A model generated the notes under the pieces. The model saw nothing but the letters and a program-made list of their open reading frames with translations. It did not search any database and was not told the origin of the DNA. A DNA stretch of 64,000 bases from Gryllotalpicola daejeonensis (GTDB lineage: Bacteria > Actinomycetota > Actinomycetes > Actinomycetales > Microbacteriaceae): assembly GCF_039538145.1 (NCBI RefSeq), contig NZ_BAABBV010000001.1, forward strand, positions 1,178,001 through 1,242,000, in the 5' to 3' direction. The first letter of the stretch is position 1. Every line of letters starts with the position of its first letter. Made by a program: the position numbers and the translations under genes. Below, in pieces: positions 48,800 to 57,549 of this stretch.

Positions 48800-49291
48800 A
48801 TGTCCCAGGAGACCACGGTCACCTTCCTCACTCAAGAGGCCTACGACCGTCTGAACGACGAGCTCACCTACCTGGAGACGACCGGCCGCACCGAGATCGC
48901 CAAGCGCATCGAGGCGGCACGCGAAGAGGGCGACCTCAAGGAGAACGGCGGCTACCACGCCGCGAAGGACCAGCAGGGCGTGCAGGAAGCGCGCATCGCG
49001 ACCCTCAAGAACCTGCTCGCTCACTCCAAGGTGGGCGTCGCCCCCGAGAGCAACGGCATCGTCGAGCCGGGAACCCTCGTGACCGCCAAGATCGCCGGCA
49101 GCGAAGACACCTTCGTCGTCGGCAACCGCGAGATCGCGAAGGACAGCGAGTACTCGGTCTACAGCGAGCAGAGCCCGATCGGCTCCGCGATCCTCGGTCT
49201 GAAGATCGGCGACGAGACCAGCTACACCGCGCCGAACGGCAAGGAGATCTCCGTCGAGATCACCGACGTCCAGACCTGGAGCGGTCAGTAG
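48800..49291 (+). CDS. greA: Transcription elongation factor GreA
   Basis: Rescues backtracked RNA polymerase by stimulating transcript cleavage. The 163-residue factor has the N-terminal coiled-coil with the acidic tip (ARE EGDLKENGGYHAAKDQQ region) and the C-terminal globular FKBP-like domain (SPIGSAILGLKIGDETSYTAPNG). ATG with AAGGAG six bases upstream. It is followed by a strong hairpin. Length and motifs are standard. Confidence 0.97.
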   Translation: MSQETTVTFLTQEAYDRLNDELTYLETTGRTEIAKRIEAAREEGDLKENGGYHAAKDQQGVQEARIATLKNLLAHSKVGVAPESNGIVEPGTLVTAKIAGSEDTFVVGNREIAKDSEYSVYSEQSPIGSAILGLKIGDETSYTAPNGKEISVEITDVQTWSGQ

Positions 49292-49342
49292 CACTCCGGC
49301 GCTCGAGTAGCTCGCGAACGCGCGCGCATCGAGACCCGCCAC

Positions 49343-49378
49343 CGACAGGAGCCCCGTCATTCGACGGGGCTCCTGTCG
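49343..49378. terminator. Bidirectional hairpin terminator between greA and ilvA
   Basis: Perfect 16-bp stem (49343-49358 with 49363-49378, CGACAGGAGCCCCGTC) with an ATTC loop. The surrounding gap 49292-49598 (307 nt) holds no gene; an open frame at 49357-49554 is not credible. The rest of the gap shows nothing else notable. Confidence 0.88.
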
Positions 49379-49598
49379 TTCACGGGCCCGTCATTCGGCG
49401 GCCATTCGTGTGATACGCGCCGGGTTGCATCGCCCCCAGCCTTCGTACGACGTGCCGCGATTCGTCTGACCTGCGGCATTTTGTCCAATTTGCGCGCGGG
49501 GTGATGTGTACGTCCGCGTTGCTTAGCGTCGGCATCCGGACCATTCATGCGCACGCTGCGTCGCGATCACCGACCGCAACCGCGCACGCGCGCAACGG

Positions 49599-50861
49599 CT
49601 ACTCCGTCTGCTCCACGAGCGGCTCGTAACCCGCGTCGCGCAGGTGCTGCAGCACCTGCTCGCGATGCTCGGGGCCGCGTGTCTCGACCGAGATCTCGAG
49701 GGCGACCTGGCTGATCTGCAGGCCGTTGTGGTGGCGCGTGTGCAGCACCTCGATCACGTTGGCGCTCGCCTCGGCGAGCAGCTGCGAGATCGTGGCGAGC
49801 TGGCCGGGGCGGTCGGGCAGCATGATGCGGACCGTGAGATAGCGGGCGGATGCCTCGAGGCCGTGCGCGATCACGCGCTGCATGAGCAGCGGGTCGATGT
49901 TGCCGCCGGAGAGGATCGCGACCGTCGGGCCGCTCGCGCGCACCTTGCCCGCGAGGATCGCGGCGACACCCGCGGCGCCCGCGGGCTCCACCACGAGCTT
50001 GGCGCGCTCGAGCAGCACGAGGATCGCACGGGCGAGGTCGTCTTCGGTGACCGTGACGACCTCGTCGACGTACCGCTGCACGATCGGGAAGTTGAGATTG
50101 CCGGGGCGCGCGACGGCGATGCCGTCGGCGATCGTCGGCTCGAGACCGATCGACACCTTCTCGCCCGCGGCGAGCGAGGGCGGGTAGCTGGCCGCGTTCT
50201 CGGCCTGGACGCCGATGATACGGATGCTGCGCCCCTCGGCCTCTGCGGTGAGCTTGGCCGCGCGCGCGACGCCCGAGATGAGCCCGCCGCCGCCGATCGG
50301 CACGAGGATCGTCTCGACCTCTGGCAGCTGCTCGATGATCTCGAGACCGAGCGTGGCCTGCCCCGTGATGACGTCCTCGTGGTCGTACGGGGGGATGAAC
50401 ACGGCGCCGGTGCGCGCGGTGAAGTCCTGCGCGGCGGCGAGGGTCTCGGTGAAGCTCGGGCCGTCGAGCACGGTCTCGGCGCCGTATGCGCGGGTGGCCT
50501 GCAGCTTCGGCAGCGCGACGCCGGCCGGCATGAAGATGGTCGCCTCGATGCCGAGGCGCTGCGCGGCGAGGGCGACGCCCTGCGCGTGGTTGCCAGCCGA
50601 GGCGGCGACGACGCCGCGCGCCTTCTCTTCGTCGGTCAGGCGGCTCAGCCGGTGGAACGCCCCGCGGATCTTGTAGGAGCCGGTGCGCTGCAGGTTCTCG
50701 GCCTTGAGCCAGACGGGCACGCCGAGCAGCTGCTCGAGAAAGGCGCTCTTCTCCATCGGCGTCGGCTGAATCACCTGTGCCACGACCTCGCGAGCGCGCT
50801 CGATCTCGTCGAGCGTCGGGCCGAGGTACACGGTGGCGGTGGAGTCAGGCGCGGACGTCAT
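49599..50861 (-). CDS. ilvA: Threonine ammonia-lyase
   Basis: PLP enzyme that deaminates threonine to 2-oxobutanoate. The 420-residue protein has the PLP lysine in TGSYKIRGAFHRL, the glycine loop SAGNHAQGVALAA, GGGGLISGVA, and a C-terminal ACT domain (YLTVRIMLPDRPGQLATISQL). The single ACT domain places it with the smaller, often valine-activated or catabolic-like form; biosynthetic or degradative use cannot be separated. ATG with TAGACT ending six bases upstream, overlapping the stop of the AI-2E gene, so it has its own leaderless start despite the four-base gap. Confidence 0.95.
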   Translation of the reverse strand: MTSAPDSTATVYLGPTLDEIERAREVVAQVIQPTPMEKSAFLEQLLGVPVWLKAENLQRTGSYKIRGAFHRLSRLTDEEKARGVVAASAGNHAQGVALAAQRLGIEATIFMPAGVALPKLQATRAYGAETVLDGPSFTETLAAAQDFTARTGAVFIPPYDHEDVITGQATLGLEIIEQLPEVETILVPIGGGGLISGVARAAKLTAEAEGRSIRIIGVQAENAASYPPSLAAGEKVSIGLEPTIADGIAVARPGNLNFPIVQRYVDEVVTVTEDDLARAILVLLERAKLVVEPAGAAGVAAILAGKVRASGPTVAILSGGNIDPLLMQRVIAHGLEASARYLTVRIMLPDRPGQLATISQLLAEASANVIEVLHTRHHNGLQISQVALEISVETRGPEHREQVLQHLRDAGYEPLVEQTE

Positions 50862-50865
50862 TGCG

Positions 50866-52089
50866 TCAGTCTAGTTTTGCGCGCCGCACCCGCTCGGCGG
50901 GCACGACCTGCCACAGCGCGGTTCGCGAGCGCTGCGCGAGCGGCGACGGTGGGGCGTTCTTCCACGCCTGGGTGGAGATGTAGCCGATCATCACGTTGAG
51001 CACGGCCGCGAACGGCACGGCGAACAGCGCGCCCGTGACGCCCGCGAGCAGCGCCCCCGCCGCGACGACGAGCACGACCGCGAGCGGGTGGACCTTGACC
51101 GCAGTGCCCATGATCAGCGGCTGCAGCACGTGGCCTTCCAGCTGCTGCACGAAGAGCACGATCGCCAGCATGATCAGCGCGAACCAGAACCCCTTGTAGA
51201 CGAGTGCGATGAACACCGCGAGGATGCCGGTCACGAGGCCGCCGACGATGGGGATGAACGCCCCGAGGAACACGACGACGGCGATCGGCACCGCGAGCGG
51301 CAGCCCGAGGAAGAACGCGCCGAGGCCGATTCCGCAGGCATCCATGAACGCCACCAGGATCTGCACGCGCACGAAGCTCTGCAGCGTCATCCAGCCCGCG
51401 CGGCCCGAGCCGTCAGCCGCGGCGCGCGCCCGCTTCGGGAAGACGCTGACGACCCAGCGCCAGATGCCTTCGCCGTCGATCAGGATGAACAGGGTGCTGA
51501 AGAGCGTCAGCAGCAGCCCGGTCGCGAAGTGGCCGACGGTCGACCCGACGGACAGCGCGCCCGAGATGAGCACCTGGCTGTCGGTCTGCACTGCATCCGT
51601 GATCTGGCGGATGCCGTCGTCGATCTGCCGGTCGGAGAGGTTGAACGGCGGGCCGGTGAGCCACGCCCGAAGCGACTCGACGGCCGCCATCGTCTGATGC
51701 CGCAGCACGCCCGACTCGGAGCGCACCTGCTGGCCCACGAGGTACAGCAGGCCGCCGATCACCGCGATCGTGAGCGCCATGCAGATGACGATCGCGAGCC
51801 ATTTGGGCACGCGCCCCCTGATCAGCAGCTCTTTGAGCGGCATGAGCACGGCCGACAGCAGGATCGCGATGAGCACCGGTACGACGATGAGGCGCAGCTG
51901 GACGACGACGAAGAGCAGCACGGCGATCGCGGCGCCGATGAGCAGCAGGCGCCAGGACCAGGCGGATGCCAGCAGCACGCCGCGAGGCAGGGAGTCGTCG
52001 ACCTTCTGAGACTCTGAGCGCACGCCTGCGGATGCGACTCGGGCGCGTTGCGCGGCCGTCCGGAAGCTGCGTGGCCGTGGGGCGGGCAT
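50866..52089 (-). CDS. AI-2E family transporter
   Basis: Polytopic membrane protein of 407 residues with the AI-2E exporter-like fold: two N-terminal helices (LLLIGAAIAVLLFVVVQLRLIVV), a central soluble region around residues 120-190, and a C-terminal helix bundle with the conserved GLPLAVPIAVVVFLGAFIPIVGG and GHVLQPLIMGTAVKVHPLAVVL. Members include autoinducer exporters and Na+/H+ antiporters, so the substrate is open. ATG at 52089 has TAGACT ending seven bases upstream, preferred over the longer open frame. Divergent from the YcaQ-like gene. Confidence 0.92.
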   Translation of the reverse strand: MPAPRPRSFRTAAQRARVASAGVRSESQKVDDSLPRGVLLASAWSWRLLLIGAAIAVLLFVVVQLRLIVVPVLIAILLSAVLMPLKELLIRGRVPKWLAIVICMALTIAVIGGLLYLVGQQVRSESGVLRHQTMAAVESLRAWLTGPPFNLSDRQIDDGIRQITDAVQTDSQVLISGALSVGSTVGHFATGLLLTLFSTLFILIDGEGIWRWVVSVFPKRARAAADGSGRAGWMTLQSFVRVQILVAFMDACGIGLGAFFLGLPLAVPIAVVVFLGAFIPIVGGLVTGILAVFIALVYKGFWFALIMLAIVLFVQQLEGHVLQPLIMGTAVKVHPLAVVLVVAAGALLAGVTGALFAVPFAAVLNVMIGYISTQAWKNAPPSPLAQRSRTALWQVVPAERVRRAKLD

Positions 52090-52162
52090 GCGGGTGAGTC
52101 TAGGGCTCCGCGATGTCGCGTGGCCGACCCCAGTGTCGGTGGCGCGCGATAACGTCGAATCG

Positions 52163-53413
52163 ATGGTCCAGACACTCAGCGCGGCCGCTGCGCGCCGCAT
52201 CGCGCTCGCCGCGCAGGGCTTCGGGCGCGCGCCCGCAGGCCGGGTCGGAACCCGGCAGCTGAACGGGCTGTTCGACCGGCTCGGGCTGCTGCAGATCGAC
52301 TCGGTGAACGTGTTCGAGCGCTCGCACTACCTCCCGCCGTTCGCCCGGCTCGGCGCGTACGACAAGGCGCTGCTCGACCGGCTGACGTTCCGGCCGGGCT
52401 CGCCCGCCTCCGAGACCGGCTACACCGAGGTGTGGGCGCACGAAGCGGCGTTCATCCGCGTGCGCGACTGGCCGCTGTTCCGCTTCCGTCACCGCCGCTA
52501 TCGCGAGAAGTACCTCGCCGGGAAAGAGAGCTGGGGGCTGACCGCGGGGCGTAGCACCATCGAGTGGCTACGCGCAGAGCTTGCGGCGAAGGGCCCGCTC
52601 GCCGCGAGCGAGATCGAGCACGACGCGAACGTGCGCCAGGGCCCGTGGTGGGGCTGGTCAGAGGTGAAGCAGGGCCTCGAGGTCATGTTCCGCGCGGGCG
52701 AGCTCGCGACAGCGGGGCGCATGCGCTTCGAGCGCCGCTACGCGCTCGCCGAGCACGTGCTTCCCGCTTCTGTGCTGCAGACGTCGCCCGCTGAGAGCGA
52801 CGCGCTGCGCGAGCTGGTGCGGCGTGCCGTCACCGCTCTGGGCATCGGAACTCTGAGCGACATCGCCGACTATTACCGGCTCTACACGGCCGAAACGAAG
52901 GCCGCTCTCGCCGAGCTCATCGAGGCGGGCGACGTGGAGCGCGTGCACGTCGACGGCTGGGTCGGGGCAGGCGGGCGGCCGCTCGCGGCCTTCGTTCCGT
53001 CGGGAGTGCGCGTGCCCCGTTCGATCTCTGCCACCGCCGTGCTGTCGCCGTTCGACCCCGTGGTGTGGGAACGCGACCGACTGCTGCGCATGTTCGGCAT
53101 GCATTACCGCATCGAGATCTACACGCCCGCGCCGAAGCGCGTCTACGGCTACTACACGCTGCCCGTCCTCGTCGACGACGAGATCGTCGGTCGCGTCGAC
53201 CTCAAGAGCGACCGGCAGGCAGGCATCCTGCGCGTGCAGTCGGCCTGGGTGGAAGAGGGGCGCTCCCCCGGCCTCGTGGCCGAGCGGCTCGCGCCCTTGC
53301 TCGAGGCGACGGCCGAGTGGCAGGGCCTAGGCGACATCGCGGTGGCGGGCCGCGGGAACCTCGCGGCCGAGCTCGCCGCCGAGATCGAGGGAGCCGACCG
53401 CGCCGCCGTGTGA
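52163..53413 (+). CDS. Winged-helix DNA glycosylase, YcaQ/HTH_42 family
   Basis: A 416-residue protein of the AlkX/AlkZ/YcaQ superfamily that removes bulky or crosslinked bases. Three winged-helix repeats are expected; the catalytic QxD motif is visible as LGLLQIDSVNVFERSHY near residue 42. Other conserved blocks are GYTEVWAHEAAFI near 85, and LSPFDPVVWERDRLLRMFGMHYRIEIYTP in the C-terminal part. ATG at 52163 with TAACGT ending seven bases upstream. Whether it unhooks crosslinks is inference from family. Confidence 0.88.
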   Translation: MVQTLSAAAARRIALAAQGFGRAPAGRVGTRQLNGLFDRLGLLQIDSVNVFERSHYLPPFARLGAYDKALLDRLTFRPGSPASETGYTEVWAHEAAFIRVRDWPLFRFRHRRYREKYLAGKESWGLTAGRSTIEWLRAELAAKGPLAASEIEHDANVRQGPWWGWSEVKQGLEVMFRAGELATAGRMRFERRYALAEHVLPASVLQTSPAESDALRELVRRAVTALGIGTLSDIADYYRLYTAETKAALAELIEAGDVERVHVDGWVGAGGRPLAAFVPSGVRVPRSISATAVLSPFDPVVWERDRLLRMFGMHYRIEIYTPAPKRVYGYYTLPVLVDDEIVGRVDLKSDRQAGILRVQSAWVEEGRSPGLVAERLAPLLEATAEWQGLGDIAVAGRGNLAAELAAEIEGADRAAV

Positions 53414-53448
53414 CTGAGCGCATAGCCTGAGCGGGCACACTGGGAGTG

Positions 53449-54369
53449 ATGGCTGATTCTCGCGACTCCGCGCCCAAGATGCACGAGCACCAGATCGACG
53501 TGTCTGAACAGGATGTGCTGCGGCTGATCTCGACGCAGTTCCCGCAGTGGACCGGTGAGCCGGTCGCGCGCATTCCGTCGTACGGAACCACCAATGCCAT
53601 GTTCACCCTCGGCGCCGACAAGGTCGTCCGGTTGCCCTTCATCCCGGGCGACGGCGCCGGGGTGGCCGTCGAGACCGCGCTGCTCGAACGCGTGAGCGGC
53701 GAGTTGCCGGTGGCGATTCCCGAGGTGATCGCGACCGGCAGGGCCGACGAGTGCTACCCCTTCACCTGGAACGTGCTCGGCTGGGTGCCGGGCGAGATGC
53801 CCGTGCCAGAGGCGCTCGCCGATGCATCCGGTCTCATCGACGACCTCATCGCTGTTCTCGTGCGCCTGCGCGAGCTGCCCACCGAGGGCGTGCGCGTCGC
53901 CCAGCGCGGCGGGTCGCTCGCGCCGCTCGCCGACCTCGTCCACGAGACGATGCGTGAGCTCGACGGCGAGTTCGACACCGAGGTGCTGCGCGCACTGTGG
54001 GACGACGCGCTCGCGGCCCCCGGCTGGCAGGGCGACCCGGTGTGGGTGCACAGCGACCTGCTGCCCAGCAACCTGCTCGTCGACGAGCGCGGGCGGCTCG
54101 CGGGAGTGCTCGACTGGGCCGCGGCCGGCGTCGGCGACCCATCGTGCGAGCTGCTGGCTGCGTGGAACGTGTTCCCGGACGATGCTCGCGAGCTGTTCCG
54201 CGCCCGGCTCGAAGACCGCCTCCAGCTCGACGACGCGATGTGGCGCCGGGGCCGCGGCTGGGCCGTCTCGCAGGCGGTGCTCGCGCTTCCCTACTACCGG
54301 AACACGAACGCCGGCATGGCCGAGATGGCGACCCGCGCGCTGCGCGCCCTCGCGCGGGAATCCGTCTAG
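53449..54369 (+). CDS. APH-fold phosphotransferase (aminoglycoside phosphotransferase family)
   Basis: A 306-residue kinase-like protein. The catalytic loop is VWVHSDLLPSNLLVDE near residue 200 (Asp and Asn present), and the metal-binding aspartate is in GVLDWAAAGVGDP. The family APH spans homoserine, choline and macrolide kinases as well as antibiotic enzymes; the opening PSYGTTNAMFTLGADKVVRLP is typical of an actinobacterial group with unknown substrates. No evidence for resistance. ATG at 53449 with GGGAG before; GTG one codon upstream is also possible. Confidence 0.88.
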   Translation: MADSRDSAPKMHEHQIDVSEQDVLRLISTQFPQWTGEPVARIPSYGTTNAMFTLGADKVVRLPFIPGDGAGVAVETALLERVSGELPVAIPEVIATGRADECYPFTWNVLGWVPGEMPVPEALADASGLIDDLIAVLVRLRELPTEGVRVAQRGGSLAPLADLVHETMRELDGEFDTEVLRALWDDALAAPGWQGDPVWVHSDLLPSNLLVDERGRLAGVLDWAAAGVGDPSCELLAAWNVFPDDARELFRARLEDRLQLDDAMWRRGRGWAVSQAVLALPYYRNTNAGMAEMATRALRALARESV

Positions 54370-54377
54370 CGCGCTCG

Positions 54378-54436
54378 TGCGCCCATTCGGCGCAGTCGTG
54401 CCCGCTGCAGCGGCCGCAGAAGCGCCATTCGGCGAC
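54378..54436. repeat. 59-bp intergenic repeat, family B copy 2
   Basis: Second copy of the repeat at 33587-33645. Units TGCGCCCATTCGGCGCA (54378-54394) and AGCGCCATTCGGCGAC (54421-54436) occur at the same spacing. It lies between the convergent APH-type and M48 genes. The first unit is a hairpin with stem TGCGCC/GGCGCA. Confidence 0.6.
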
Positions 54437-54460
54437 ACGAGCCGACGCGGTCCGCGCTGG

Positions 54461-55375
54461 TTAGAAGCCCTGGCCGATCTTCTTGAGCCGCGCGACGCGG
54501 TCCGCGATCGGCGGGTGCGTCGAGAACAGGCGCGAGGTGAGCGAGGGCTGCAGCGGGTCGGAGATCCACAGGTGCGCCATCGACGTGTTCTGGCGCTTCA
54601 TCGGCCGGCCGTAGCTCTCGAGCTTCAGCAGGGCCGACTCGAGCCCCTCGGGGAAGCGCGTGATCTCGGCACTCGTGGCGTCGGCGAGGTACTCGCGCTG
54701 CCGTGAGATCGCCGCCTGCACGAGCGCGGCGAGGATCGGCGCGAGCACGATCGCGATCAGGCCGATGATGAGTGTGATGTAGTTCCCGCCGCCGTTGTTG
54801 TTGTTACGGCCGCGATTGTTCCCGCCGCCGAAGACGGCGCCGAAGATCGACATGCGGATGAAGATGTCGGCGATGAATCCGATCGCGACGACGAGGCCGA
54901 ACACGATGGTCGACACCCGGATGTCGTAGTTGCGCACGTGGCCCATCTCGTGCGCCATGACGCCCATGAGCTCGGTCGGGTCCATGATCTCGAGCAGCCC
55001 GGTCGTCGCGGCGACGACCGCGTGATCGGGGTCGCGGCCGGTCGCGAACGCGTTGGGTGCCGGGTCGTTGACGATGTAGATCTTCGGCATCGGCATTCCC
55101 GTCGAGATGCAGATGTTCTCGACCGTCTGCCACAGCACGGGGTGATCGGATTTCTGCTGCAGCTGCACCGCGCCGGCCATCGCCACGGCCTGCGAGCCCG
55201 CGGTGAAGTACTGCAGCACGGCATAGGCGCTGGCGATCACCAGCGCCACGATCGTCACGGTCCAGCCCCCGCCCTGCAGGTAGCTGATCACGTAGGAGAT
55301 CAGCCCCACGAGGACCAGGAAGAACAGGATGAAGAAGACCGTGTTCCGCTTGTTCCGGGCTATCGCGCGGTACAT
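54461..55375 (-). CDS. M48 family membrane metalloprotease, HtpX-like
   Basis: Zinc protease of 304 residues for membrane protein quality control. Two N-terminal helices (TVFFILFFLVLVGLISYVISYL and VTIVALVIASAYAVLQYF) precede the HEXXH site LMGVMAHEMGHVRNYD near residue 140. The third ligand glutamate lies in SRQREYLADATSAEIT. A glycine/asparagine-rich loop (about residues 190-207) is an oddity within the otherwise standard protein. ATG at 55375; the LemA gene ends 30 bp upstream in the same direction. LemA and M48 protease pairs are common. Confidence 0.94.
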   Translation of the reverse strand: MYRAIARNKRNTVFFILFFLVLVGLISYVISYLQGGGWTVTIVALVIASAYAVLQYFTAGSQAVAMAGAVQLQQKSDHPVLWQTVENICISTGMPMPKIYIVNDPAPNAFATGRDPDHAVVAATTGLLEIMDPTELMGVMAHEMGHVRNYDIRVSTIVFGLVVAIGFIADIFIRMSIFGAVFGGGNNRGRNNNNGGGNYITLIIGLIAIVLAPILAALVQAAISRQREYLADATSAEITRFPEGLESALLKLESYGRPMKRQNTSMAHLWISDPLQPSLTSRLFSTHPPIADRVARLKKIGQGF

Positions 55376-55405
55376 CTTCGGCTAGCCGAGCCGCAGCTCA
55401 GCGGC

Positions 55406-55975
55406 TCAGAACTGCACGCGCGGCGGCTCGGAGATCGCCGCGGCGTCGGGCACCTCGAAGAACTCGCGGTCTGCGTAGTGCAGGTTCTTCGCGACGATGT
55501 TCGAGGGGAACTGGCGGATCTTGGTGTTGTACTCGCGCACCCCGCCGTTGTAGAACCGGCGGGCCGCCTGGATCTTGTCCTCGGTGTCGACCAGGTCGGA
55601 CTGCAGGCGCAGGAAGTTCTGGCTCGCCTGCAGCTGCGGGTAGTTCTCGGCGACGGCGAAGATGCTCTTCAGCGCGGACTGGAAGTGGCCCTCTGCGACG
55701 GATGCCTCGCCGGGCGTCTGCGCCGCGATGGTCTCTGCGCGGGCCTTCGTGACGTCTTCGAAGACCGTCTTCTCGTGGGTGGCGTAGCCCTGGACGGTGC
55801 TGACCAGGTTCGGGATCAGGTCGGCGCGGCGCTTCAGCTGCACCGTGATGTCGCTCCATGCCTCGTCGACCCGGATGTTGAGCTGAATCAGCGAGTTGTA
55901 CGTGGCCCAGTACCAGATGCCGATGATCAGCAGGATCACGACGACGATGATCAGCGGGATGAGCCAGGCGAGCAT
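55406..55975 (-). CDS. LemA family protein
   Basis: A 189-residue membrane-anchored helical protein. One N-terminal helix (LAWLIPLIIVVVILLIIGIWYWATYN) and the conserved LemA block VDEAWSDITVQLKRRADLIPNLVSTVQGYATHE, then NFLRLQSDLVDTEDKIQAARRFYNGGVREYNT. Function unknown; usually beside an M48 protease, as here. ATG at 55975 is preceded by GGAGCTCC and preferred over the longer frame at 56017. It begins the two-gene unit. Confidence 0.94.
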   Translation of the reverse strand: MLAWLIPLIIVVVILLIIGIWYWATYNSLIQLNIRVDEAWSDITVQLKRRADLIPNLVSTVQGYATHEKTVFEDVTKARAETIAAQTPGEASVAEGHFQSALKSIFAVAENYPQLQASQNFLRLQSDLVDTEDKIQAARRFYNGGVREYNTKIRQFPSNIVAKNLHYADREFFEVPDAAAISEPPRVQF

Positions 55976-56129
55976 GGCAGGAGCTCCTCGAGAAGGTGAG
56001 TGCCGGACGGCTTTCATCCGGCGTCGCGCACATCCTATCCACGCGCATGGTCCATGCGGGCGCTTGTCGGCTCACTCAAAGCAAGCCGGGGTCGGATGCC
56101 GGGCGCCGGTGCCCGCGTACGCTTCTGGC

Positions 56130-56810
56130 ATGAGCGCCGACGAGACCGCGCGTCGCCGGGGAAGGCCGCCGTCTGCGGCATCCGTCGATACCCGTGCCGC
56201 GATCCTCAAGGCGGCCGTGGCCGAGTTCGCGGACAACGGCTATGACGCGACCTCGTTGCGTGCGGTGGCCCGGCGAGCAGGCGTCGATGCCGCTCTCGTG
56301 CACCACTACTTCGACGGGAAGGCCGACCTGCTCGCGGCCGCCATCGAGTTCCCCGTGCGACCGGACAGGCTGCTCGACCAGCTGATCGCCGGCCCGCATC
56401 CCGAGCTCGGCGCGCGCATCGTGCTCGCGATCACGACCCAGTTGGAGGATCCGCGCCGGCGCCAGCGCGCCGTGGCTCTCGTGCGTGCCGCTGTGGCCAA
56501 CGAGCCGGTCGCGTCGCTCGCGAAGGCGTTCCTCGTGCGCGAGGTGCTGAGCCGGCTCGCCGAGGTCACCGACGCGGCAGACGCCGAGCTGCGCGCGAAC
56601 CTCGTCGGCTCGCAGATCATCGGCCTATTGATCACTCGATACGTGCTCGAGCTCGAGCCGATCGCCAGTGCGAGTCCGCAGCAGCTGGCCGCTCAGCTCG
56701 GGCCCACTCTGCAGCGCTATCTCTTCGACCGGCTGGGCGAGGCGGCAGGAGCGGGCGAGGGCGTTGACGCCGGGGGCATCCGGATCAATAATTCATCACG
56801 TGATGAATGA
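56130..56810 (+). CDS. TetR family transcriptional regulator
   Basis: A 226-residue repressor. The helix-turn-helix is RAAILKAAVAEFADNGYDATSLRAVARRAGVDAALVHHYFDGKADLL (residues about 22-70). The C-terminal domain resembles TetR_C_17-type regulators next to ABC-2 exporters. ATG at 56130 has TACGCT ending six bases upstream. Its 3' end carries a promoter and an 18-bp palindrome, and the next gene starts inside its stop region, so it most likely represses the downstream exporter from within its own coding sequence. Confidence 0.93.
   Translation: MSADETARRRGRPPSAASVDTRAAILKAAVAEFADNGYDATSLRAVARRAGVDAALVHHYFDGKADLLAAAIEFPVRPDRLLDQLIAGPHPELGARIVLAITTQLEDPRRRQRAVALVRAAVANEPVASLAKAFLVREVLSRLAEVTDAADAELRANLVGSQIIGLLITRYVLELEPIASASPQQLAAQLGPTLQRYLFDRLGEAAGAGEGVDAGGIRINNSSRDE
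56764..56808 (+). promoter_or_regulatory. Promoter and TetR-type operator inside the regulator's 3' end
   Basis: TTGACG (56764-56769), 17-bp spacer, AATAAT (56787-56792), then the perfect palindrome ATTCATCACGTGATGAAT (56791-56808) overlapping the -10 box, the expected start site (about 56799-56800) and the start codon of the ABC gene. The patch is strikingly AT-rich for this genome. Confidence 0.75.
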
Positions 56811-57549
56811 CCGCGCTGTCGATGTCGCCGACCTGCGGGTGCGCCGTGGGCGGAATGAGGTGCTGCGCGGCATCACACTGAGCACGCCGCGCGGACAGGT
56901 CGTCGGGTTGCTCGGGCCGAGCGGCAGCGGCAAGACGACCCTCATGCGCAGCATCGTCGGGGTGCAGAAGATCACCTCGGGCACGGTCGCGGTCCTCGGC
57001 GAGCGCGCCGGAAGCCCGAAGCTGCGGCGGCGCATCGGCTACGTGACACAGGCGTCCAGCGTCTACGACGACCTCACGGTGCGCGAGAACCTGCGCTACT
57101 TCGCCCGCGTGCTCTCGGCACCGGCGTCCGATGTCGACCGCGTCATCGATGAGACGGGGCTCGGCAAACAGGCGACCCAGCTGACCGGAAGCCTCTCCGG
57201 CGGCCAGCGCGGGCGGGTCTCGCTCGCCGCCGCCCTGCTCGGCGCGCCCGAGCTGCTCGTACTCGACGAGCCGACGGTCGGCCTCGACCCCGTGCTGCGC
57301 ACCGAGTTGTGGGAGCTCTTCCATCGCCTCGCGGACGCCGGGACGAGCCTGCTGGTGTCGAGCCACGTCATGGACGAGGCCGTGCGCTGCGACCGACTGC
57401 TGCTGCTGCGGGACGGCGAGCTGATCGCCGACGACACGCTGCACGGGCTGCTCGCGAAGACCGGCGCCGACGACGCGGAATCTGCGTTCCTCGCGGTCAT
57501 CCGCGATCGTGATCGCGGCACCGCCCGAGACGAGGCAGGCGCAGCGTGA
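56800..57549 (+). CDS. ABC transporter ATP-binding protein (ABC-2 exporter)
   Basis: ATPase of about 249 residues for an ABC-2 type exporter. Walker A LLGPSGSGKTTLMRSIVG, Q-loop VTQASSVYDDLTVREN, signature SLSGGQRGRVSLAAALL, Walker B LLVLDEPTVGLDP and H-switch LLVSSHVMDEA are all intact. The possible starts are GTG at 56800, which fits a leaderless transcript from the AATAAT box, and ATG at 56803. It overlaps the TetR-type stop and the next permease gene starts within its stop (GTGA). Likely drug or lipid export. Confidence 0.93.
   Translation: MMNDRAVDVADLRVRRGRNEVLRGITLSTPRGQVVGLLGPSGSGKTTLMRSIVGVQKITSGTVAVLGERAGSPKLRRRIGYVTQASSVYDDLTVRENLRYFARVLSAPASDVDRVIDETGLGKQATQLTGSLSGGQRGRVSLAAALLGAPELLVLDEPTVGLDPVLRTELWELFHRLADAGTSLLVSSHVMDEAVRCDRLLLLRDGELIADDTLHGLLAKTGADDAESAFLAVIRDRDRGTARDEAGAA

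Noticed and set aside
49357..49554. 65-codon open frame between greA and ilvA
   Set aside because: Begins within the terminator hairpin, composition atypical of protein, no supporting signal.
53449..54369. Aminoglycoside resistance gene
   Set aside because: Catalytic motifs are shared by the whole APH superfamily, including many housekeeping kinases; context gives no hint of resistance.
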